64,000 nucleotides of DNA, from assembly GCA_025201705.1 (NCBI GenBank), contig MU616617.1, positions 1 to 64,000 of the forward strand, in the 5' to 3' direction. Positions 56,380 to 64,000 of this stretch are shown piece after piece. How positions within the stretch are numbered: the stretch's first letter is position 1; each line of letters begins with the position of its first letter. The notes below the pieces were generated by a model. The model ran no database searches, was not told the DNA's origin, and was given only the letters and a program-made list of their open reading frames with translations. The position numbers and the translations under genes are program-made. The DNA is from Dissophora ornata. Lineage: Eukaryota; Mortierellomycota; Mortierellomycetes; Mortierellales; Mortierellaceae.

Positions 56380-59300
56380 ATGCCAGTGCCAACAACGCAT
56401 GCTCTGCATCCATCCGAACAACAACATCTACCTAGCACAATCACTTCGCACTTGCGATCACAGCAGCAGCTACCCCACGTGGACACGCCCGTATTGTTAG
56501 TTAATCAGCCCGACATCGCCACTTCCACGCCTACTCCCCTCAAAGACACCAGCCAACAAAGCAGCCCAGCACAGAGTGGCACCGGTTGCTGCACAGACTC
56601 GACGATGAAGGCTGATCGCAAAGCTGATCCCCTTCTTACATCCGCGTCCACAAACAATCCTCCTTCAACCTCACATGAGAACCATACCGGCATTCGCAGT
56701 AAAAAACGCAAAGCCGCTCATAGCGAGCGTCGCACTTCCTCTAATGGAACGGCGTCTAGTGCTGCGACAACAACAAAGACAATAGCAATAACAACTGCCA
56801 CGTCAGAGGCTGCCACTGAAAAGACAAAAAAAAGGGCCGCGATTGATGAGCACAAACGGGAGGAAGAAGGGATGTATGCAGATGAGGTATCGGGCAGCAT
56901 GAGGAAAAAACGCGTTCTGGCAACCTCACGTACGTCAAACTCCCGCCACTCCCAACCCAACCCACACACGCACTCGCCTTCGTCCGATGCAGTCGAGCCA
57001 GAGGAGGTTGTCGACGTCGAGAGTGTGGACGAGGACAAGGCGCCATTACCCCGAAAGAATGGCAAGGACACCGTTGCCTCCACATCATCCGTCACATCAG
57101 CCACAACAGACAGTACTAGTAAGCACGGTGCACGAAGAAGGGGAAGTGCAGCTGTATCACACTTGCCAACCAGCTCAACACACAACCATACGTCCCCCAA
57201 GAAGAACCAGTCTAAGGGCACAGAAGAGGAGAAAGGCATCTCCAAGAGTGATAACAGCCAAAGCACCAATGGTGACACTAAGCCAGCGAAGTTACCGCGT
57301 CAACAAACCACTACCTCCTCGTCATCCACCATGGCAATAGAGTCAGCAACAGCCAGTGAAGTGAAGGCGCACAAATCGGGCAGATCAAGAGCCCCAACAC
57401 AAGCCGTCCCCGTAGCGGCTTTTGTGGCGTCCCCTCCTTCCCCAGCAGCTACATTGTCACCCCCAGCTGAACATGGCCTTCAGAAGCGAGTGTTACCCTC
57501 GCGCGGCGGAATGCTTCGCGACAAGACTGGCGGGCTGCCAATAGAGGCCTCATTTCTAGGTATGTTGGCCAACACTGACATCAGAACGCGTGTCAAAAAA
57601 ACTAGATTATTAACATTGTCCCATAACTACCCCTGTCGTCTTTGTAGAGCCACCAGTCGCTCCTGCTGGGGAGTACATTCTCTATCTAGCGGACAATAAG
57701 GTACTAGAGAAAGCCGTCGTTGATCCCAACAGGGTTCCGCCAGCAACCTACGGCGGGGCAGCAGAGGAAGTTGAGAGCAACCAATGTCTGTTACCCTCGC
57801 CACCACCATCATCGGTAACAGCAACGGCTACATCTTCAAGCAAGGCGACCTTGCTCAAATCGGCACCTCCCCCTTCTGCCGTCACTCATATTGAAGTGCC
57901 CATCTTCCGGCTGTGCAGCATATCTCAGTTCCTTCAAGAGGAAAAAAAGCGAAAGATGCAATTGCTCTCCAAGGCGCTAGCAAAAGCCGAAGCCGAAGCC
58001 GCGGCTGAGGCCTTGGCTCAAGCCCAGGCAAGCACTCCGACCCCAGTGTCATCCAGAACGGTCTCAACGCGACAAAAGCACAAGGAGATTTTCCAAAACC
58101 AACACGTCAGCCTCCAGACTGCCGCCCCATCTTGGGCCTTGCACTCAATCTCGACGCATGGCGGCAGGAAGGCGACGACGACTAACACGACTCTCGGAAA
58201 GATCGAAGGAGATGCCCAGGAAGAGATTCTGACGGACGAGGTGTATGAAAAACGGCACAGGAAACAAGAGATGGCAGAGAAGAAGGTCAAGAACCGTGAA
58301 AAGGAGAAGCTACGCCATGCTATGTACCAGCAGCAGCTGGTGGTTGAGAAGCTGAGACACATGGAGATCAATCGCCTGATGCCGATCAGCGCGTTTCGGT
58401 CGCTGCAAAAGACTATAGAGCAGGAGCAGCAGCTCAGAGAATCAGGTGGCTCTGGCTCAGGTTCTGGCTCAGGCGCTGGCTCAGGGACGGATGAGGCGTC
58501 AGCACCGCAGCAGCATGCTCCAATCTCGCTTGCAGCAGCTAGGGTCATGCAGGATGAATATCATCGTCGATTGCTGCGTGAGGCTGAGGAGAATCTGCGG
58601 AGGTATGAGCAACTGGGACTTGGAGAGACTTCGACGCTTACAACGGCTCCGACGTATTCCCCGTTCAGCCGCACCAAGAATAGGTTGGCGGCCATGGTTC
58701 CTGCTCCTGTAGTTGATGAGCGACCCTCAAGTGCAACGCATGGCTCAGGTGAAAAAATGATAGATTCAAAGCAGGATAGGAAGGACAAGTCCTCATCGGT
58801 TCATCAACGATCTGAGAGCAGGGCCACGTCTGTCTTAAAATCCAGTACTGGGGATGGACGTAGTCGGAAGAGGGTCAAGACTGTTGACACAACCACGGCG
58901 GATGACCAGAAAGGGGATGCTTCAGCCTCTGCGACTGGTCGTTCCAAAACCAAGACTTCCTCAGCAAAGTCTGCTACTACTACCACTGCTGCATCTATAG
59001 CGTCGATCCCCTCTTCACAGAAAACTTCAGCTCACAGAGCAGCGGAAGAACCGCCTAGACCACCGAAACCTATCACGACATTCTTCAAACCCGGGTCGAT
59101 CTTTGCGGCAGGAGCACGCAAGAGTTCAAGAGTGGCACTAGCATTTGGAGAAAGAGTGCCGATCCTGGAGCGGATGGACTTTGAGCTTCCAAAGGACGGA
59201 TTTGGCGACTTGCTGCTGGAGCGAGCAGGAGATAATCCGATTCTACTAATGGAGCTTAACAGGATGAGTCTGCCAGGCGGCATCAAAGAGGTGTCTGCGA

Positions 59301-59479
59301 GTATATCAGAAGTCGCCGACGCGAAGGATGTTGTCGCAGCAGCAGCAGCATCATCATTGTCACCGCCATTATCATCGCCGTCTTCGTCGTCTTCTACATC
59401 TTCGGCCAGCTCCGTCTCATCATCATCTTCGTCGTCTGCGTTAACATCTCTTTCGTCTTTGTGTGCCAAGTCACCTTGA
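56380..59479 (+). CDS. Sas4-like chromatin/HAT-complex scaffold
   Basis: Two exons, 56380-57559 and 57648-59479, flank an 88-bp intron and give 1003 residues. The first half is Ser/Thr/Lys-rich and disordered, with basic stretches suited to nuclear import. From about residue 475 comes IEVPIFRLCSISQFLQEE, then an Ala/Glu helix. A charged block at about 590-640 follows (LTDEVYEKRHRKQEMAEKK, REKEKLRHAMYQQQ). Near 884 lies RKSSRVALAFGERVPI, followed by an FELP motif. These three blocks in this order recall fungal Sas4, the scaffold of the SAS histone H4K16 acetyltransferase complex, and the related MSL1-type proteins. The assignment rests on remembered patterns. The C-terminus is a Ser-rich microsatellite-encoded tail. 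Confidence 0.6.
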
Positions 59480-59781
59480 CCTCAACTGTATTATAAATTT
59501 TTTTGAAATTCTCGTCTGAGTTGTTCGCCATTGATGCATTCGCTGAAAATAACGATTAGCTGTCGACTGAGAAGCGGCTTGATGATTCTCAAACAAAACC
59601 ATAAGGACAGTTGCAAAAAGGACACATAGCCATGAGCAGACTCTACACTAGCATGCGTTCTTTCTTTCATTTGTTTCTCTTCTTCAATCACTGAGGGTTG
59701 CTGCAGTAACAACTACAGCAACTAGAACCCTTTAAAGCATTCAGCTCCTGGAGAGGCAAACACGTCTGCTCCACTTTCGTC

Positions 59782-61295
59782 ATGTCCGATTCAATTTCCT
59801 CCACACGCGCCTTTAGTCTTGCCTTCAGCTCTGTCTACTCTTCTGCCATTCTTATTGAACCTGCTGCCAGCGTCAAGCCTCCAGAGGCGCCAAGAGCACA
59901 GCTGGTTCTCATTGTAGAAGAGCCTCTTACTCATGCCTGTGCACATGCGACGCATCGTACTCCAGGATGCTGTGGATATATCAACATTGGACGCCTGCTC
60001 TTATTATGCTCTCTTTGCCTCGGAGGATTTAGAAGGTAGTTTCTACTATATTGTGGCGAGACGAGAGACGCCTACGCCAGTCAAGCTGTATCCAACGACA
60101 ACGCAGGTATTGAAAAATCAAGATCTGGGCGTTCATAGCCCTGTAAGTAAGGCAGTTCAGGCAGGAATGGAAAGCTTGCCGAGATCGCATTTACTAGGAT
60201 TCAACGCGTCTCAGATACCATTATTGTGAGCTGCTGTTGCTGCCGTGGCTCCATAAAGTACACGTTCTGCTCCCGGGTTATCTCTAATCAGTTGATCTGC
60301 TGCTGCTGCTGCTGCTGCTGCAAAAAGATCGGTATGCTCTTTTTTTTCCCACGAGTATTTTACGAGTGCTCGGTGGCTCAGGGACTCGTGTTTGACGTTC
60401 CTGGAGAACGATAAGCGCCGGCCAAAGTACTGCTGAAGCTTTTGACCAGGATATTGTCGGCTCCGAGAACATTGTCTGTCGCAAATCCAACGACCGAGTT
60501 CATGCCATCGTCGTACTGGGTTGGGATTGTCACATACCACAATTATATTAGAGGAAGGAAAACCTGGGGATGACGTGCCACAGCTGTGCACAACAAGAAC
60601 CGTCAGAAACAATGGGCCATGAAGCAGATAGGCCCGAACCCAAGACCAAACCATTGGAGCCTTACACTGCCGTCCCGACGCAAGAGTCCCTTGTCCAAGG
60701 TAGTCGGGTGGCCCCCAATGGATGTCACTCAGCCAGCATTCAATCAAGACGCAACTTGGACGGTCTGTGACATTTACCGCGGCTTTGTTCCTATTGTCTT
60801 ATCAAAAGAATGGCAAAAGCTGTTCCGGCTACCACTGAGCATTGTCCAACGTCGTCCGATCTTTCTGTTGTTTTATCGAGAAGGAGGACCGTGAACGTCT
60901 TTGGAAACCAAGGTGCACTGCAGCTGTGGCATGGGAACAATCCAACAATTCCCGGAGAAGAAGAGGCGGAGCCGACCAGAGGGTCAGCAAGTGCGACCGT
61001 GAATGCAGATATACGGCCAGAGTCCTCGAGCGAACGAGTGTTTATGCGGCAAGCCTCTGACGGAACACAGACTCCCGAGTTGCTCAAGGGTTTGCAGAGG
61101 AGTGATGGAAAGGAGAAGGGAGGTGACGTCGAGTTGTTCGAGGAGAGCCAGAATTCCTTGAGTTCGCCCCCACGAAGGGCAGCAAGGGTCATCTGGGGTT
61201 CAGCGCACCAAGTGCTGGCAGCCAATTTGTTCTTAGATTTGTTGTTCGAAAGAGCTACACTAAGACATCCAAACGGATTAAACTTGAAAATTTAA
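59782..61295 (+). CDS. Unresolved multi-exon or decayed locus, unknown product
   Basis: Protein-like stretches appear in several plus-strand frames: an ATG at 59782 (MSDSISSTRAFSLAFSSVYS), then MPVHMRRIVLQDAVDISTLD (from about 59933), DIVGSENIVCRKSNDRVHA (about 60450), NQDATWTVCDIYRGFVPIVL (about 60745) and a long frame ending at 61295 (NVFGNQGALQLWHGN, later SPPRRAARVIWGS). Plausible donors (CCT|GTAAGT at 60143) and acceptors exist, but I could not join all pieces into one consistent model. It is either a gene with many introns or a pseudogene. I recognise no family. Confidence 0.3.
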
Positions 61296-61853
61296 GTCAT
61301 GGTAGGAGAACCAGGTGTTTTTTACTGTCGATCTGAGGACCCCAATGAGAACCTTTCTGCATGTGAGCTATGATCAAGAAGAGTGAGTATCAGCGTGATG
61401 CAGCATCCAACATATCCAAGGATGTGATAGTCGAGTAAATACTGATCCGACTGATCAGCTGCTCCAGAGACCCGGCTGCAAATGCGGTAGCAGACAAGTA
61501 GACAAGTACAAGACAGACGCGTCCTCCGCTTGGCATGGAAATTCCAGAGTGGTGATTTGGACTGGGACCTTTGAGAATAGGGTGGGGTCATGCGTTGTAC
61601 GTGAGACAGCGAGAGTGGCCTGGGGGGAGTCCAGAGCATGGAGTGCGAAGTCTGTGTACTGTATGCAGTAATGGAGAAACACAATCACCGAACGGAGGAG
61701 AGACAAATGATTTCACGTACACAAGAGAAGACAATGGAAGGATACGAACTTTGTTTACGTTCTGTGTCCAATTCATCCTCTTTTTTTCTCCCTTCTCTGT
61801 TTTGTTTCTTTCTTCACTCATCCCACGCTCCTCATCCAAAACACACATTCATA

Positions 61854-62926
61854 ATGGCCGCTAACCCCAGAGGTAAGCTCTGCTCCCTGTTTTCCTCTAA
61901 AGAGACAGTCGAAAGATTCGCGTTCTCATCCGCAATGAAGATGGGATCAAAAGATATTTCAAAGAATGAATGCGGGTTTCGTACTTCTGCTTCTATCGAC
62001 GCGTCAGTTGGTCCAGACACCATACCATAGTTAGTGTATACGTCTGTGGAAGCCTGAGAATCCGGTTGCAAAGAGCCCCCGAGTTGCCCTAGATATTATT
62101 TGACTTTCTCAAGGCGATCTGTCAGCCTCAATGGTGAAAGGATGACTGAATTTATTTCTTGATTGACGGTGCTAATCTTTGAATATGTTCCTTGCTCTTG
62201 ACCTCCCACCTTTAAGTTTACTTCGACATCACCAAGGATGGCCAGCCCTTTGGCGTATGTATTCATTGACATCTTTTCATGAACGAAAACCTAGGGTCGA
62301 TTGATTACAAACTGAATGAACGGCAGAATAACTCTTGTAAAATTTTCGTCCTGAAAAAAATATAGCGCATCGTCATGGAGCTCCGCGCCGACGTTGCCCC
62401 CAAGACTGCCGATAACTTCCGCGCTCTCTGCACTGGCGAGAACGGATTCGGCTACGCCGGTTCCAGATTCCACCGTATCATCCCCAAGTTCATGATCCAG
62501 GGCGGTGACTTCACCGCCGGTAACGGTACCGGTGGCAAGTCCATCTACGGCATGAAGTAAGTTCATTTGTTGGATGTACCGCCCCGACACCCTCGTGCAT
62601 AAGTAAAAGACTCACAGATCGCATAAATATTATGATATGGAGTTCTCATGCAATTGTTCTCTCCTCATTGATGCAGGTTTGCGGATGAGAACTTCACCTT
62701 GAAGCACACTGGCCCAGGTGTCTTGTCGATGGCTAACGCTGGCCCCAACACCAACGGCTCCCAGTTCTTCATCTGCACCGATAAGACCGCTTGGTTGGAT
62801 GGCAAGCACACCGTCTTCGGTAGCGTTGTCGAGGGTATGGATATCGTCATGGCGATGGATAAGCTCGGCTCCCCAGGTGGCGAGCCCTCCGCCAAAGTCC
62901 ACATTGCTGCCTGTGGCCAGTTGTAA
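61854..62926 (+). CDS. CPR1: Cyclophilin A-type peptidyl-prolyl cis-trans isomerase
   Basis: Four exons, 61854-61872, 62217-62254, 62366-62556 and 62677-62926, encode 165 residues, the standard cytosolic cyclophilin length. Exon 1 has 19 nt and intron 1 has 344 bp. Conserved active-site parts are [15 protein letters not shown] (Arg, Phe, Met, Gln), the GNGTGG loop, [14 protein letters not shown] and [10 protein letters not shown], whose Trp contacts cyclosporin A. It catalyses proline isomerisation during protein folding and is the expected cyclosporin target. The C-biased codons suggest high expression. Confidence 0.97.
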
Positions 62927-63499
62927 ATTCGCTTTTCTTTGAGGAAAAGAAGTGAAGGATATTTCCAGCCTCCGCAACGCATTGTACAGTTTGTGAACTG
63001 TTTGCCCGAACAGAATTTTTTTTTTTAAAAAAAAAGTATCAACGAATAAAATCCCCTACCTCGACAAGGAGGGACCAAGAGTGAATTTGCATTGGGCTCA
63101 GTAAAATAAAAATATGGGGCATGATGGACATGCGCGCATGATGCAGCTGTTAGTGTTCTTGCGCAGTACACAGCATCAAATCCTCTTGTCCATGCATAAT
63201 GGGTTCATAGACTAGAGCCACAAACGACTCTTCCAGACGCGAAACAGGATGCGACTTGGTGCGTTTTGACGGAAAAGCCATGTCGCAAACTAAACTGTAT
63301 CTTTTGTCATTTGAAAGGGTAAGCAGCTGGCAAGAGCACGTCTCGTGCAGCAGCGAGCGCGTTTTTTTATATTTTGGGTATGCGAACATGCCCATTGGCC
63401 CTACTTAACGCAACGCAGTGGAAGAGACAGTGGCAGTGATGAACAATTGTTGTGCATGTTTATTGACAACAAGAGATCCAATCCAACTAAGACTGTCAG

Positions 63500-64000
63500 T
63501 CAGACTAGTCGCACTCTGGCGTTCCGGATATCGTCATATCTCCATGAACGTTTCCTGCTTTCCATTTCCCCATTCAGGATACGTCGGAAGTCCTTCTACA
63601 AAACAATACGAAATGAATGTAAGGGATCGAATTGCCAACAAAAATGCGATATGCACAATCGAAAGCAAACAACATGTACCTGGGCACAGAGGAGCGTCGG
63701 GAGCGTTACGAGCAGAGCTGGGACAGTTGCAATCGTCGTTGGAATGACGAACGAGCCGACTTCTTCCAGGAGGAACATTCCTCTTGATTTCACTCAGAGT
63801 CTCATGTCGGTGCCATTGTTGTACACTGCCTGAATCAGCGGAGCAACAGTGTGACCACTATCCAGGAAACATTTCCCGAATCTTACTAGGCGAAAGACAT
63901 CCCACTTGTTTTTGGAGTCGTTGCCCTGTTGATGTGGCCCCGTAACCTCCCCGAAAAGGACTTCATGGTCTTGGATCTTGACAACGACTGTACCAACGAG
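63500..64000 (-). pseudogene. Right-edge partial gene with an in-frame stop, unknown
   Basis: On the minus strand an exon enters at 64000 and runs to a donor at 63680 (CTCTGTGCCCAG|GTACATG). An 84-bp intron follows, then a last exon 63595-63500 (KDFRRILNGEMESRK…RVRLV, TGA). The first exon reads VVVKIQDHEVLFGEVTGPHQ, then WDVFRLVRFGKCFLDSG, then DMRL, a TGA, and continues in frame with FLLEEVGSFVIPTTIATVPA. The single TGA may be a C-to-T change in an Arg codon. The clean splice sites argue for a gene; the stop argues for recent inactivation. I do not recognise a named family. Confidence 0.45.

Noticed and set aside
60211..60747. A minus-strand frame of 178 codons with poly-Ala
   Set aside because: The Ala run is the antisense of a CTG/TGC microsatellite; there is no homology pattern.

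Overview
This is a nuclear segment from a filamentous fungus, most likely an early-diverging one of the Mortierella kind (Mucoromycota). The evidence is frequent short GT-AG introns of about 80-350 bp, very short 5' coding exons, a fungal-type RNA triphosphatase (Cet1), a GPI-type polysaccharide deacetylase, F-box/RNI proteins, Gln-rich and Ser-rich regulators, and a leucine-rich-repeat family that I associate with Mortierellales. The lineage call is inference from gene content; no rRNA is present to fix it.

Layout. Positions 222-3890 and 34700-39100 are two arms of a large inverted duplication about 31 kb apart. Each arm carries a leucine-rich-repeat gene facing a decayed Crypton-like recombinase fragment. 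The left LRR copy is frameshifted and has four repeats. The right copy is open and has nine. Between the arms lies ordinary gene space: a GATA factor (5063-8640), an M50B-like membrane peptidase (12577-13805), an F-box protein (14267-16371), ribosomal protein eS6 (16814-18823), a UBE2E-like E2 (19185-20311), RidA (20493-21448), an SSAT-like acetyltransferase (21609-22160), a polysaccharide deacetylase (22433-23989), an F-box/LRR protein (26819-29398), mitochondrial rRNA methyltransferase Mrm1 (29481-31466) and the capping RNA triphosphatase (31691-33222).

The strip just outside the right arm (38758-40304) is a mobile-element zone. It holds an assembly gap, a Tc1/mariner relic with a repeated terminus, an isoleucine tRNA and a 443-bp foldback element with two 180-bp arms. 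Further right are a Ptc5-like mitochondrial PP2C (40371-42996), a secreted Cys-rich protein (43497-44508), a PHD plus linker-histone-fold regulator (48233-52133), a diverged cytochrome c (52844-53469) with a dead canonical-looking cytochrome c exon beside it (54184-54318), methionine aminopeptidase 1 (54522-55953), a Sas4-like chromatin scaffold (56380-59479), an unresolved locus (59782-61295), cyclophilin A (61854-62926) and a broken gene running off the right edge.

The genes do not form one pathway. Several are mitochondrial (Mrm1, Ptc5-like, cytochrome c, probably RidA) and several are chromatin or transcription factors (GATA, PHD/H15, Sas4-like, Cet1). The best candidate for something new is the duplicated, repeat-variable LRR family with its conserved central module, together with the mobile elements clustered around it. 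All exon models were built by hand from splice signals, frame continuity and protein family resemblance.
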